From NCBI GenBank assembly GCA_017617615.1, contig JAFZVV010000019.1, forward strand, positions 1 through 64,000: DNA of 64,000 bases, given 5' to 3'. Numbering within the stretch: position 1 is the first letter of the stretch; every line of letters starts with the position of its first letter. The position numbers were made by a program, and so were the translations under genes. Below the pieces are notes generated by a model. That model was not told the DNA's origin and did not search any database. It saw nothing but the letters and a program-made list of their open reading frames with translations. This stretch comes from Prevotella sp. Lineage in GTDB: Bacteria; Bacteroidota; Bacteroidia; Bacteroidales; Bacteroidaceae. This document shows positions 34,451 through 44,362 of the stretch, piece after piece.

Positions 34451-35905
34451 ATGATACTATACTCTGATGCCGAATTGGCCCAAATCCTCGATAAGGAAAT
34501 CTTCCACCTCGTTTCCGACGTGGCCGACACGCTTGGCGTGGAATGCTACGTCGTGGGAGGATATGTCAGGGATATTTTCCTCGAGCGGCCTTCACACGAT
34601 ATCGACGTGGTGGTGGTGGGAAGCGGCATCGCCGTGGCCAAGGCACTGAAAGAGAAGATGGGGAAGGGCGCACACCTCTCTGTCTTCCGCAACTTCGGCA
34701 CGGCACAGGTGAAGTTCAAAGACATGGAGGTGGAGTTCGTGGGAGCGAGGAAGGAGAGTTACCGCCGCGACAGCCGCAAGCCCATCGTAGAGGATGGTAC
34801 GCTCGAGGATGACCAGAACCGCCGCGACTTTACCATCAACGCCATGGCTATCTGCCTGAACAAGAGTCGTTTCGGTGAACTCGTCGACCCCTTCGGAGGC
34901 ATCGACGACCTTGCCGACGGCTATATCCGCACCCCCCTCGACCCCGACATCACTTTTTCCGACGACCCCTTGCGTATGTTGCGTTGCGTGCGCTTCGCCA
35001 CCCAGTTGGGTTTCTTCATCGATGATGAGACCTTTGATGCCCTGGAGCGTAACAAGGACCGTATCAAGATTATCAGCGGTGAGCGCATCGCCGACGAGCT
35101 CAACAAGATTATGCTGGCCAAACATCCCAGCAGGGGTATCTACGACCTCTACCGCTGTGGGTTGCTCCAACTCATCCTTCCTGAACTGGTGCAGCTCGAC
35201 GTGGTGGAAACCCGGAATGGCAAGGCACACAAGAACAATTTCCACCACACGATGGAAGTGCTGGAAAACGTATGTAAAAAATCCGACAATCTTTGGCTGC
35301 GATGGGCGGCACTGCTCCACGACATCGGCAAGCCGAAGAGCAAGCGCTGGGACCCCCTCGTGGGATGGACGTTCCACAACCACAACTACATCGGCGCAAA
35401 GATGGTGCCCCAGCTATTCAGGCGCTTGAAGTTGCCACTCGACCAGAAGATGCATTACGTGGAGAAACTCGTCAACCTGCACATGCGTCCTATCGTCATT
35501 GCCGACAACGAGGTGACCGACAGTGCCGTGCGGCGCCTGCTCTCTGAGGCCCAGGATGATATCGACGACCTGATGACACTGTGCGAGGCGGATATCACCA
35601 GCAAGAACCAAGTGCGGAAACAGCGGTTCCTCGACAACTTCGTCATCGTGAGGGAGAAGCTGGCCGAACTGGTGGTAAAGGACTACAAGCGACTGTTCCA
35701 GCCCTGTATCGATGGCGACGAAATCATGCAGATGTTCAACCTCAGGCAGGGAAAGGCGGTGGGCGAACTCAAGACGTATATCAAGGATGCCGTTCTCGAC
35801 AACAAGGTGGAAAACGAACCCGAAAAACTCAGGGAAATCCTTGTGAAAAAATTTGAAGAATTGAAGGCCAGCGGTGTCATCACCGAGGCGGATTTCAATG
35901 CATAG
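34451..35905 (+). CDS. cca: CCA tRNA nucleotidyltransferase with HD domain
   Basis: The 484-residue enzyme adds or repairs the 3'-CCA of tRNAs. The class II nucleotidyltransferase head is clear: CYVVGGYVRDIFL, the metal-binding HDIDVVVVGSG (about 54-64), then DDQNRRDFTINAMA and RMLRCVRFATQLGF. After the neck and body, an HD domain follows with NFHHTMEVLENV and LLHDIGKP (about 295-302), as in Bacteroidota homologues. The length fits HD-containing members. It is monocistronic, and the promoter array at 34010-34430 lies directly upstream. Confidence 0.95.
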   Translation: MILYSDAELAQILDKEIFHLVSDVADTLGVECYVVGGYVRDIFLERPSHDIDVVVVGSGIAVAKALKEKMGKGAHLSVFRNFGTAQVKFKDMEVEFVGARKESYRRDSRKPIVEDGTLEDDQNRRDFTINAMAICLNKSRFGELVDPFGGIDDLADGYIRTPLDPDITFSDDPLRMLRCVRFATQLGFFIDDETFDALERNKDRIKIISGERIADELNKIMLAKHPSRGIYDLYRCGLLQLILPELVQLDVVETRNGKAHKNNFHHTMEVLENVCKKSDNLWLRWAALLHDIGKPKSKRWDPLVGWTFHNHNYIGAKMVPQLFRRLKLPLDQKMHYVEKLVNLHMRPIVIADNEVTDSAVRRLLSEAQDDIDDLMTLCEADITSKNQVRKQRFLDNFVIVREKLAELVVKDYKRLFQPCIDGDEIMQMFNLRQGKAVGELKTYIKDAVLDNKVENEPEKLREILVKKFEELKASGVITEADFNA

Positions 35906-36088
35906 CCATCGTGCTTTTTCGATGCTTGGCAGTACGTCAAAGACACTTGGGCTTGATGGGTATCCATGCTGTCAGTTTTGTACATCCTCGCCTATCCTCA
36001 CCTCATTCTTTCCCTTTTTGGGGCGCGTAATCCGTATAATTATTGTTAAATATACGGTGGCTTCCCCCTAAATCCTAATTAATTTTGG

Positions 36089-36096
36089 TATATTTG
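36089..36096 (+). promoter_or_regulatory. -7 box of the efflux operon
   Basis: TATATTTG lies about 70 nt before the adaptor gene. The leader contains a weak AACCT...AGGTT hairpin. No TTTG lies at the ideal upstream distance. Confidence 0.5.
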
Positions 36097-36165
36097 CAGA
36101 TTGAAAACCTTATTTTCGTTAGGTTTTTCCCAATTGGGTAAATTCTTACAAATGTATAAATAGAT

Positions 36166-37446
36166 ATGAAAAAGAACAAAATCTTCATGCTAGTAGTTGC
36201 TACGGCATGCCTTGTGGCATGTGGTGGCAAAAAGGGAGGTATGAACTTTGGCGACAACGAGTTTCCCGTGGTGACCGTGGAGACACAGTCGGCTGGTTCA
36301 CAATCTACCTATCCTGCCACGATAAAAGGTGTGCAGGATGTGGAAATCCGTCCCAAAATCTCGGGATTCATCACACGCATCAATGTGAGGGAAGGTCAGA
36401 ACGTGGCAGCCGGACAGGTGCTCTTCGTCATCGACAACGAGACCCTGCAGGCAGCCGTGCGCCAGGCACAGGCAGCCGTGCGCCAGTCGCAGGCCACCAT
36501 CACACAGTGCAAGGCCACCATCAATACTGCAGAGGCAGGGTTGGCCACCGCCAAACTCCAATACGAGAATGCGCAGCAGTTGCACGCCAACAACGTGATA
36601 GGTGATTTCGAACTGGCTTCTTCGAAGAATGCTTATACCAGTGCGCAGGCACAGGTAAACCAGGCCAAGGCTGGTCTGCAGCAGGCCGAAGCCGGTCTGC
36701 AACAGGCTCAGGCAGCCCTGGCATCCGCCCGCGAGAACCTCTCGTTCAGCTACGTACGTAGTCCGTCGAGCGGTGTGGTGGGAACCATCCCATTCAAGGT
36801 GGGCGCGCTCGTGAGCGCTTCCAGCCAGCAGCCCCTTACCACCGTGTCGAACATCAGTGCGATGGATGTCTACTTCTCCATGACGGAGAAAGACGTGCTT
36901 GAGATGACCAAGTCGTCGGGCGGGCTCAACGCCGCCGTGAACCAGTATCCCTCGGTGCGCCTGAAGTTGGCCGACGGTTCCATCTACGCCTATCAGGGCC
37001 GTGTGGAGAAGATGAGTGGTGTCATCGATTCCGGTACGGGTTCGGTGCAGGCCATCGCCCGATTCCCCAACCCCGAGCACTTGCTCAAGAGTGGTGGCTC
37101 GGGTTCCATCATCGTGCCGCACGAGAACCATTCTGCCATCGTCGTGCCGCAGTCGTGTGTCTCCGAGGTACAGGACAAGCACTTCATCTATGTAGTAGGT
37201 GCCGACAACAAGGTGTCGTATAAAGAAATCAAGGTCGACCCGCAGAACGATGGTGTGAACTACGTGGTTATCGAAGGCCTGAAGGTGGGCGACAAATACG
37301 TGGTGAAGGGCATCACGAAGCTTACCGACCAGATGGAGATCAAGCCCATCACGCCGGAGGCTTATGAGAAGAAAATCAAGGATGCCGAACAACTGGGCGA
37401 GAACCAGGGCGACGCGAAGAAACTCAAGAAAGCCCTGGGCATGTAA
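36166..37446 (+). CDS. RND efflux periplasmic adaptor (MFP) lipoprotein
   Basis: The 426-residue protein has a lipobox signal (CLVACG, Cys19). A biotinyl-lipoyl half (VEIRPKISGFITRINVREGQ, about 60-85) is followed by a long Gln/Ala-rich helical hairpin (about 100-195) with AVRQSQATITQ- and QAEAGLQQAQAAL-type heptads. The second lipoyl half (SFSYVRSPSSGVVG) and the beta-barrel and proximal domains (to about 390) come next. The tail is Lys/Glu-rich. It is the AcrA/MexA-type bridge between the permease and the outer-membrane channel, and the first gene of the tripartite operon; the permease follows 38 nt later. Confidence 0.94.
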   Translation: MKKNKIFMLVVATACLVACGGKKGGMNFGDNEFPVVTVETQSAGSQSTYPATIKGVQDVEIRPKISGFITRINVREGQNVAAGQVLFVIDNETLQAAVRQAQAAVRQSQATITQCKATINTAEAGLATAKLQYENAQQLHANNVIGDFELASSKNAYTSAQAQVNQAKAGLQQAEAGLQQAQAALASARENLSFSYVRSPSSGVVGTIPFKVGALVSASSQQPLTTVSNISAMDVYFSMTEKDVLEMTKSSGGLNAAVNQYPSVRLKLADGSIYAYQGRVEKMSGVIDSGTGSVQAIARFPNPEHLLKSGGSGSIIVPHENHSAIVVPQSCVSEVQDKHFIYVVGADNKVSYKEIKVDPQNDGVNYVVIEGLKVGDKYVVKGITKLTDQMEIKPITPEAYEKKIKDAEQLGENQGDAKKLKKALGM

Positions 37447-37484
37447 GCCCTCGGAAAATGTCATCTATTTAACAGAAGAAGATT

Positions 37485-40400
37485 ATGACTTTTACCCATT
37501 TCATAAAACGACCGGTGCTCTCGACGGTGATTTCCATCATCATCGTCATTCTCGGTATCATCGGTCTCCTCACGCTCCCCATCGAGCAATATCCTGATAT
37601 TGCGCCTCCTACCGTGTCGGTATTCACCACATATATGGGTGCTGATGCGGAGACGGTGAAGAACTCCGTGCTCGCACCGCTGGAGGAGAGCATCAATGGT
37701 GTGGAGAACATGACCTACATGACCTCCTCGGCCACCAATACGGGTTCGGCAAGCATCACCATCTACTTCAAGCAGGGCACGAATGCCGACATGTGTGCCG
37801 TCAACGTGCAGAACCGTGTGAGTCAGGCGCAGGCGCTGTTGCCCGCCGAGGTCACCCGTGTGGGTGTCACGGTGATGAAGCGCCAGACATCGCAGGTGAT
37901 GATGTTCACCCTGACATCGGAAGACGGTCGCTACGACGACGCGTTCCTCACCAACTACAACAATATCAATGTCATACCTGCCATCAAGCGTATCCAGGGT
38001 GTGGGCGACGTGAACAGCCCAGGCGTGAAGAGCTACTCCATGCGTATCTGGCTCAAGCCCGAGCTGATGAAGCAATATGGCCTCATGCCGTCGGACGTGT
38101 CGGCTGCCCTGGCAGAGCAGAACATCGAGGCTGCCCCGGGTTCCTTCGGCGAGCAGAGCAAGGTGGCGTATGAGTATGTGATGCGCTACAAAGGCCGTCT
38201 GAAGACCGCCGAGGAGTTTGGCAACATCATCATCCGCAACGACGACAACGGCCAGACGCTGCACCTGCGCGACGTGGCACAGGTGGAGCTGGGTGGCTTG
38301 CAGTACTCGGTATCGATGAAGAACAATAACCTGCCCTCCGTGATGGGTATGGTTCAGCAGATTGCCGGGTCGAACGCCAACGAGATTGCGAAGAACGTGA
38401 AGGCGGTGCTCGACGAGCAGGCCAAGACGTTCCCTCCGGGAATGATCTACCGTGTCAACTACGACGTCACCGAGTTCCTCTATGCCTCTATCGAAGAGGT
38501 GGTGAAGACGCTGTTCATCACGCTCCTCCTCGTGTTCCTCGTGGTGTACATCTTCTTGCAGGACTTCCGTTCCACCCTCATCCCGATGATTGCCGTGCCG
38601 GTATCGCTCATCGGTACGTTCTTCTTCCTCAAGGTGTTCGGCTTCTCCATCAACCTGCTCACCCTCTCGGCCTTGCTCCTTGCCATCGCCATCGTGGTGG
38701 ATGATGCCATCGTGGTGGTAGAGGCCGTGCATGCCAAGCTCGACATGGGTTACAAGAGCGCGCTACAGGCATCCATCGATGCCATGAGCGAGATATCGAG
38801 CGCCATCATCTCCATCACCCTCGTCATGGCGTCGGTGTTCATCCCCGTGTCGTTCATCGGCGGCACCTCAGGAACATTCTACCGGGAGTTTGGTATCACC
38901 ATGGCGGTGTCGATCTTCATCTCCGCGCTCAACGCCCTCACGCTGTCGCCTGCCCTCTGCGCCATCTTCCTCAAACCGAAGAACGAGGACGGTACGGAGC
39001 GCAAGATGAGTTTCCTGGACAGGATACACACCTCGTTCAATACGTCGTACAATAAGATTCTGGGCAAATACCGCAACAGCGTGACGAAAATCACGCACCG
39101 GCCACTCATCGCCATCATCGCCGTGGTAGTGGGCATCGCAGCCCTCATCACCACCATGATGACGACGAAGACCGGATTGGTGCCCGACGAGGATACCGGT
39201 ACGCTCTTCTGTACCATCTCCATGCCTCCGGCAACGAGTGTGGAGCGCACCCGTGAGGTCATCGACCAGGTGGACGCCATGCTCGCCAGCAATACTGCCA
39301 TCCAGAGCCGTGAGCAGATTCAGGGCTACAACTTCATCGCCGGACAGGGTTCCGACCAGGCTACCTTCGTCATCAAGCTCAAGCCCTTCTCAGAGCGCGG
39401 CATCACCGAGGGTTCCATGGCCGTACTCGGTATGATCTACAAGCAGGCTGCCGAAATCAAGGACGCCCAGATTCTCGCTTTCTCGCCACCGATGATTCCC
39501 GGCTTCTCGGCCAACAGTGGTATCTCGCTGGTGATGCAGGACCGCACGGGCGGCGACCTGAACAAGTTCTTCGAGATTACGAAGAACTATCTCGCGGAGC
39601 TCAACAAGCGTCCGGAGATACAGACGGCACAGACCTCCTACAACCCCAACTACCCGCAGTATATGATTGATGTAGACGTGGCGAAGTGTAAGCAGTCGGG
39701 CATCTCGCCGTCGACGGTGCTCACCACGCTGCAAGGCTATTACGGCGGTCTCTACGCCTCGAACTTCAATGCCTACGGCAAACTCTTCCGTGTGATCGTG
39801 CAAGGCGACGTGGAGAGCCGCATGCGCCCCGAGGGACTGAGCAACATCTACCTGCGTACGCCTTCCGGCATGGCTCCCGTGACGGAGTATTGTTCGGTGA
39901 AGCGTGTCTACGGACCGTCGAACATCAACAGGTTCAACATGTTCACCAGCATCAACGCCACGGCTACCGTGGCCGACGGCTATTCCACCGGTGAGGTCAT
40001 CAAGGCGGTGGCAGAGGTGGCCAAGGACAACCTGCCCGACGGATATTACTATGAGTTCTCGGGACTTACCCGTTCGGAGAGCGAGTCGAGCAATTCTACC
40101 ATGCTCATCTTCGTGCTCTGTATCATGTTCGTCTACCTCATCCTCGCCGCACAGTATGAGAGCTATCTCCTGCCGCTGGCTGTGATCCTCTCCATTCCGT
40201 TCGGTCTGGCGGGAGCGTTCTTCTTCACCGAGATTACGGGGCACAACAACGATATCTACATGCAGATTTCGCTCATCATGCTCATCGGACTTCTGGCCAA
40301 GAACGCCATCCTTATCGTGCAGTTCTCGCTCGAGCGCCGTGAGACGGGTATGGCCATCTCATGGTCGGCCATCCTGGGTGCCGCTGCCCGTCTGCGACCC

Positions 40401-40682
40401 ATCCTCATGACCTCGCTCGCCATGATTATCGGTCTGTTGCCGATGCTGTGGCCTTTCGGCGTGGGTGCCCATGGCAACAACACCCTGGGCTATTCCGCCA
40501 TCGGCGGTATGCTCATCGGTACGCTCTGCCAGATATTCTTTGTACCTGCCTTGTTCGTCATCTTCCAGTCGCTGCAAGAGAAGTTCAGGCCCATGGTCTT
40601 CGAGGATGATGCCAACGAGGAAATAGAGGCCGAACTCAGGCAGTACGTACACCATCCAACAACCTACAAAGTGGAGGAATAA
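37485..40682 (+). CDS. RND multidrug efflux permease (AcrB/MexB type)
   Basis: The 1065-residue inner-membrane proton/drug antiporter has the HAE-1 family layout: N-terminal MTFTHFIKRPVLSTVISII, two large periplasmic loops and 12 helices. In helix 4, AIAIVVDDAIVVVEAV (about 400-415) carries the paired Asp residues of the proton relay. The first helix is followed by LPIEQYPDIAPPTVSV. Helices 10-12 include IGLLAKNAILIVQFSLE and FGVGAHGNNTLGYSAIGG. Substrates cannot be read from the sequence; drugs, detergents or bile salts are likely by family. It lies 5 nt before the outer-membrane factor gene. Confidence 0.96.
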   Translation: MTFTHFIKRPVLSTVISIIIVILGIIGLLTLPIEQYPDIAPPTVSVFTTYMGADAETVKNSVLAPLEESINGVENMTYMTSSATNTGSASITIYFKQGTNADMCAVNVQNRVSQAQALLPAEVTRVGVTVMKRQTSQVMMFTLTSEDGRYDDAFLTNYNNINVIPAIKRIQGVGDVNSPGVKSYSMRIWLKPELMKQYGLMPSDVSAALAEQNIEAAPGSFGEQSKVAYEYVMRYKGRLKTAEEFGNIIIRNDDNGQTLHLRDVAQVELGGLQYSVSMKNNNLPSVMGMVQQIAGSNANEIAKNVKAVLDEQAKTFPPGMIYRVNYDVTEFLYASIEEVVKTLFITLLLVFLVVYIFLQDFRSTLIPMIAVPVSLIGTFFFLKVFGFSINLLTLSALLLAIAIVVDDAIVVVEAVHAKLDMGYKSALQASIDAMSEISSAIISITLVMASVFIPVSFIGGTSGTFYREFGITMAVSIFISALNALTLSPALCAIFLKPKNEDGTERKMSFLDRIHTSFNTSYNKILGKYRNSVTKITHRPLIAIIAVVVGIAALITTMMTTKTGLVPDEDTGTLFCTISMPPATSVERTREVIDQVDAMLASNTAIQSREQIQGYNFIAGQGSDQATFVIKLKPFSERGITEGSMAVLGMIYKQAAEIKDAQILAFSPPMIPGFSANSGISLVMQDRTGGDLNKFFEITKNYLAELNKRPEIQTAQTSYNPNYPQYMIDVDVAKCKQSGISPSTVLTTLQGYYGGLYASNFNAYGKLFRVIVQGDVESRMRPEGLSNIYLRTPSGMAPVTEYCSVKRVYGPSNINRFNMFTSINATATVADGYSTGEVIKAVAEVAKDNLPDGYYYEFSGLTRSESESSNSTMLIFVLCIMFVYLILAAQYESYLLPLAVILSIPFGLAGAFFFTEITGHNNDIYMQISLIMLIGLLAKNAILIVQFSLERRETGMAISWSAILGAAARLRPILMTSLAMIIGLLPMLWPFGVGAHGNNTLGYSAIGGMLIGTLCQIFFVPALFVIFQSLQEKFRPMVFEDDANEEIEAELRQYVHHPTTYKVEE

Positions 40683-40687
40683 CAGAT

Positions 40688-42079
40688 ATGAAGAAAATCA
40701 ATATATTGCTTTTGGCAGTGAGTGCCGCAGTGATGACCAGTTGCGGCCTCTACCAGAAATATGAGCGGCCGGATGTCAATACCAAGGGCATCTTCCGCGA
40801 CAACGTGTCGCTCACCGACACCCTCGTGGCAAAGGCCGACTCCGTCACCTTCGGCAACCTGCCGTGGCGCAGCGTGTTCACCGACCCACAGCTGCAGATT
40901 CTCATCCAGCAGGCCCTCGACAACAATCCCGACCTCCTCAACGCCGCCCTCAACGTGAAGATGGCGGAGGACCAGTTGAAGGTGGCGCGTCTGGCATTCC
41001 TGCCGCAGTTCACCTTCTCGCCGTCGGGAACCATCGCATCGTGGGACGGCAATACGCCATCGAAGACCTACCAGTTGCCCGTGGCAGCGAGCTGGACCGT
41101 CGACCTCTTCGGCAACTTCCTCTCGCAGAAACGTGCGGCACAGATGCAGTTGCTGGGGATAAGAGACTACCAGGTGATGGTGAAGACCAGTATCATCGCC
41201 GGAGTGGCCAATATGTACTATACACTACTCATGCTCGACCGTCAGCTCGAGATTCTCGACGACATGTCGCTACTTACCAAGGATACCTGGGACATGATGA
41301 AACTGCAGATGGAACTCGGACGCACACGCTCGACGAGCGTGCAGAGTGCCGAGGCCAACTACTACTCGGTGCAGGCAAAGGTCGTGGATATGAAACGTCA
41401 GATTCGTGAGACGGAGAATGCCCTCTCACTACTCCTGGGTCAGCAGGCACAGGCCATCTCGAGGGGGAAACTCGAGAACCAGCACCTGCCGTCGAAGTTC
41501 AGCACGGGCATCGGCCTGCAGCTGTTGGCCAATAGGGCCGACGTGCATAATGCCGAAATGTCGCTCGCACAGTGCTTCTATGGCGTGGAGACGGCCCGTA
41601 GCCGCTTCTATCCCAGCCTGACCATTACCGGCACGGGAACATTCACCAACAGTGGTGGCGGTGCCATCGTCAACCCGGGCAAGTGGTTGCTCTCTGCCGT
41701 GGGTAGTCTTGTGCAGCCTATCTTCATGCGTGGTACGCTCACCGCCGGACTGAAAGTGGCAAAGGCACAGTATGAGCAGGCTTACAACAACTGGCAGAAC
41801 ACCGTGCTGAAAGCAGGAGCAGAGGTAAGCGATGCCCTGGTGCTCTACAACTCCTCCGAGGAGAAGGCCCAGCTGGAGGCCAAGCAGGTGGAAGTGCTGC
41901 AGACGAATGTGGAGCACACGAAGATGCTCTTCAAGAACGCTTCGAGTTCCTACCTCGAGGTCATCACCGCCCAGCAGTCGCTGCTCAACGCACAGCTCTC
42001 GAAGGTGTCAGACGATTTCTACAAGATGCGCGCCGTGGTCAACCTCTACAATGCCCTTGGCGGCGGTGGGGGAGAGTAA
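40688..42079 (+). CDS. RND efflux outer-membrane factor, TolC/OprM type lipoprotein
   Basis: The 463-residue protein has a signal peptide with a lipobox-like Cys (VMTSCG). Two outer-membrane efflux repeats follow, with long helices: DLLNAALNVKMAEDQLKVAR (about 83-102), VAASWTVDLFGNFLSQKRAA (about 128-147) and a second set around YEQAYNNWQNTVLKAGAEVS (about 360-380). The ending has LLNAQLSKVSDDFYKMRAVV and NLYNALGGG, the usual NodT/OprM C-terminus. It completes the adaptor-permease-channel operon. lpxA starts 57 nt downstream. Confidence 0.94.
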   Translation: MKKINILLLAVSAAVMTSCGLYQKYERPDVNTKGIFRDNVSLTDTLVAKADSVTFGNLPWRSVFTDPQLQILIQQALDNNPDLLNAALNVKMAEDQLKVARLAFLPQFTFSPSGTIASWDGNTPSKTYQLPVAASWTVDLFGNFLSQKRAAQMQLLGIRDYQVMVKTSIIAGVANMYYTLLMLDRQLEILDDMSLLTKDTWDMMKLQMELGRTRSTSVQSAEANYYSVQAKVVDMKRQIRETENALSLLLGQQAQAISRGKLENQHLPSKFSTGIGLQLLANRADVHNAEMSLAQCFYGVETARSRFYPSLTITGTGTFTNSGGGAIVNPGKWLLSAVGSLVQPIFMRGTLTAGLKVAKAQYEQAYNNWQNTVLKAGAEVSDALVLYNSSEEKAQLEAKQVEVLQTNVEHTKMLFKNASSSYLEVITAQQSLLNAQLSKVSDDFYKMRAVVNLYNALGGGGGE

Positions 42080-42136
42080 TGGCCCTGTATTCCTATAGCA
42101 TCACACTAGCTTTAAACACATAACAAAGAAAAGTAT

Positions 42137-42919
42137 ATGCCAAGTGATATAAGCCCAAGAGCCGAAATCGACCCCAGAGCGGTCATCGGCAACAACTGCA
42201 AGATCTTCCCCTTCGTGTATATCGAGGGCGATGTGGTCATCGGCGACAACTGCATCATCTTCCCCTTTACCAGCATCCTCAATGGGTCGCGTGTCGGAAA
42301 CGACAACAAGATTCACCAGGGGGCGGTGATAGGAGCACTCCCACAGGACTTCGACTTCAAGGGTGAGAAGAGCGAGTGCGTCATCGGCAACAACAACATC
42401 ATCCGCGAGAACGTGGTCATCAACCGTGCCACGCACACGGGATGCAAGACGGTGATTGGCGACAACAACTTCCTCATGGAGGGAGCGCACATCTCGCACG
42501 ACACGAAGGTGGGCAACCACTGCGTCTTTGGCTACGGAACGAAGATTGCGGGCGACTGCGAGATAGGCAATGGTGTCATCTTCTCGTCGTCGGTCATCGA
42601 GAATGCCGCCACGAGAGTGGGCGAGGGTGCGATGATACAGGCTGGCACCACATTCTCGAAGGATGTGCCGCCATACATCATCGCAGGAGGAGCACCCGTG
42701 AAATATGGTGGGGTGAACACCACCATGCTCTCCGTGAAAGGGGTGAGCGAGAAGGTGCAGAAGCACATCGCAAATGCCTACCGCCTTATCTTCCACGGAC
42801 AGACATCGGTCTTCGATGCCGTGAACCAGGTGAAGGAACAGGTGCCCGACAGCGTGGAGATACAGACGCTCATCAACTTCATCAACGCCACAAAGCGGGG
42901 CATCATCTCGAAATTGTGA
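42137..42919 (+). CDS. lpxA: Acyl-ACP--UDP-N-acetylglucosamine O-acyltransferase
   Basis: The 260-residue left-handed beta-helix enzyme catalyses the first step of lipid A synthesis. Hexapeptide repeats run through residues 1-190 (AVIGNNCKIFPFVYIEGDVV, GNDNKIHQGAVIGALPQDF). The catalytic His is in FLMEGAHISHDTKVGNHCVF (about residues 114-133). The helical C-terminal part contains AYRLIFHGQ, typical of LpxA. Its position behind an efflux operon rather than the lpxD-lpxC-fabZ cluster is unusual and raises the chance of a second lpxA elsewhere. Confidence 0.92.
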   Translation: MPSDISPRAEIDPRAVIGNNCKIFPFVYIEGDVVIGDNCIIFPFTSILNGSRVGNDNKIHQGAVIGALPQDFDFKGEKSECVIGNNNIIRENVVINRATHTGCKTVIGDNNFLMEGAHISHDTKVGNHCVFGYGTKIAGDCEIGNGVIFSSSVIENAATRVGEGAMIQAGTTFSKDVPPYIIAGGAPVKYGGVNTTMLSVKGVSEKVQKHIANAYRLIFHGQTSVFDAVNQVKEQVPDSVEIQTLINFINATKRGIISKL

Positions 42920-43046
42920 TTTTGCCTCCGGCTGAGCGGATGGTGGCCATAGGCAACGGCCACGTCGTTGCCCACCAGTCTTCCGGCAATGGTGAAGCCG
43001 TCGGCGATGATCGAAGATACTTTTTACAAAGGCGAAAGCCAATATC

Positions 43047-43085
43047 ATTTTGGGGCATGCCAGGCATGCCCCAAAATCTTTTTTG
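43047..43085 (+). terminator. Rho-independent terminator (perfect palindrome)
   Basis: A 15-bp stem (ATTTTGGGGCATGCC and its complement, with one central base) is followed by an eight-T run. It ends the efflux-lpxA transcript. Between lpxA and this hairpin the minus strand reads like a coding remnant (IADGFTIAGRLVGND...) with no gene around it. Confidence 0.8.
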
Positions 43086-43242
43086 AAATGGTGATGAAAA
43101 GGCTCCACCCCTACAGGTTGCTCTCCCCTGGGAAACTTCAATATTTAATATTCAATAGGGCGAAGCCTGTTAAGTTTCGCATTCGCGAAACTTGAAAAAA
43201 ATGTTCCTTGTGAAAAAAATCGTTTTTTCCTGTAGTTTTTCC

Positions 43243-43250
43243 TAAATTTG
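43243..43250 (+). promoter_or_regulatory. -7 box of the sigma factor gene
   Basis: TAAATTTG lies 37 nt before the start codon, in an AT-rich stretch after an AAGTTTCGC-attc-GCGAAACTT hairpin (about 43170-43195). Confidence 0.5.
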
Positions 43251-43287
43251 TGCGTCAAACGGGTAAAAACATCTGAACAGAACGACA

Positions 43288-43758
43288 ATGACAACAAAAG
43301 AAAAACAGTTTGCGCAAACCATCACGGACAACAAGAGCACCATCTACACCGTGTGCTACATGTTCTCCAAAGATGCCGACGAGGTGAACGACCTGTTCCA
43401 GGAGACCCTCGTCAACCTCTGGCGGGGATTCGACGGATTCGAGAACCGCAGCGATATCAAGACGTGGATCTACCGCGTGGCACTCAACACCTGCATCTCG
43501 ATAGACAGGAAGAAAAAACGGTCGCAGGCAGTTGCCCTGACCATGGACATCAACCTCTTCGAGGACCGCGACAAAGACACGCAGCAAGTGGACCTGCTCC
43601 ACCAGCGCATCTCACGCCTGAAGCCTTTCGACAGGGCTATCGTTCTGCTCTGGCTCGAGAACCTCTCCTATGAGGAAATCGGACAGATCGTGGGAATCTC
43701 TACCAAGAATGTCAGTGTCCGACTGTTCAGGATTAAAGAACAATTGAAACAAATGTAA
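43288..43758 (+). CDS. ECF-type sigma-70 family RNA polymerase sigma factor
   Basis: The 156-residue protein has a sigma region 2 with YMFSKDADEVNDLFQETLVN and LWRGFDGFENRSDIKTWIYR (about 28-71). Region 4 reads LSYEEIGQIVGISTKNVSVR (about 127-146), a helix-turn-helix that would recognise a -35 element. No extra domain is present. It is followed 22 nt later by a four-helix membrane protein, which could be its regulator. What it senses is unknown. Confidence 0.92.
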   Translation: MTTKEKQFAQTITDNKSTIYTVCYMFSKDADEVNDLFQETLVNLWRGFDGFENRSDIKTWIYRVALNTCISIDRKKKRSQAVALTMDINLFEDRDKDTQQVDLLHQRISRLKPFDRAIVLLWLENLSYEEIGQIVGISTKNVSVRLFRIKEQLKQM

Positions 43759-43780
43759 AACCCTTAAAAACCCGTAAACA

Positions 43781-44356
43781 ATGAACAACGAATTTGAAGA
43801 AATGCGTCAGCAGATGAATATCCTGAAGGAAAAGCTCGAGAAGCAAGCTATTGTCAACGAGAACGTGATGCGCCGTATCATGAAACGCAACGTCTCCGGC
43901 ATCAACCGCCGCTACACCTTCGTCTCCATCCTCTGCATCCTGATGATACCCTATAGCTATTGGGCTTTCGTGAGCCTCACCGGCATGTCGATATATTTCT
44001 GGGTTGCCACCAGTGTGTTCATGCTTCTCGCTTTCGGATATACCATCTACAACGGCCGTCACCTCAACAGCCATCTCGTGGAGAAAGACCTGGTGAAAGC
44101 ACGTTCGGAAGTGGCTGAGGCCAAGAAACTTGACCGCGACTGGCTGAAGATAGGCATCCCCATTGCTATCATCTGGCTCGGCTATCTGGGATATGAACTC
44201 TCCAAACTGGGTCTTGGAGACAACTTGATACCAACCATCATCATTCTGGTTGTCTGTGCCCTCGCCGGTGCTGCCATCGGACTGAAAATCCACTTCAAGA
44301 ACCAAGACGAGTACGAGGAAATCATCGACGAGATAGATGATTTTACAAAGTCATAA
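43781..44356 (+). CDS. Four-helix membrane protein, possible sigma-factor partner
   Basis: The 191-residue protein has a cytoplasmic coiled-coil-like N-terminus (MNNEFEEMRQQMNILKEKLE), two helices at about 45-90 and two at about 125-165, separated by charged linkers, and an acidic C-terminus. It has no zinc-binding anti-sigma motif and is not a FecR type. Its place directly behind the ECF sigma gene suggests a role in holding or releasing it (inference only). Confidence 0.8.
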   Translation: MNNEFEEMRQQMNILKEKLEKQAIVNENVMRRIMKRNVSGINRRYTFVSILCILMIPYSYWAFVSLTGMSIYFWVATSVFMLLAFGYTIYNGRHLNSHLVEKDLVKARSEVAEAKKLDRDWLKIGIPIAIIWLGYLGYELSKLGLGDNLIPTIIILVVCALAGAAIGLKIHFKNQDEYEEIIDEIDDFTKS

Positions 44357-44362
44357 AAACCA

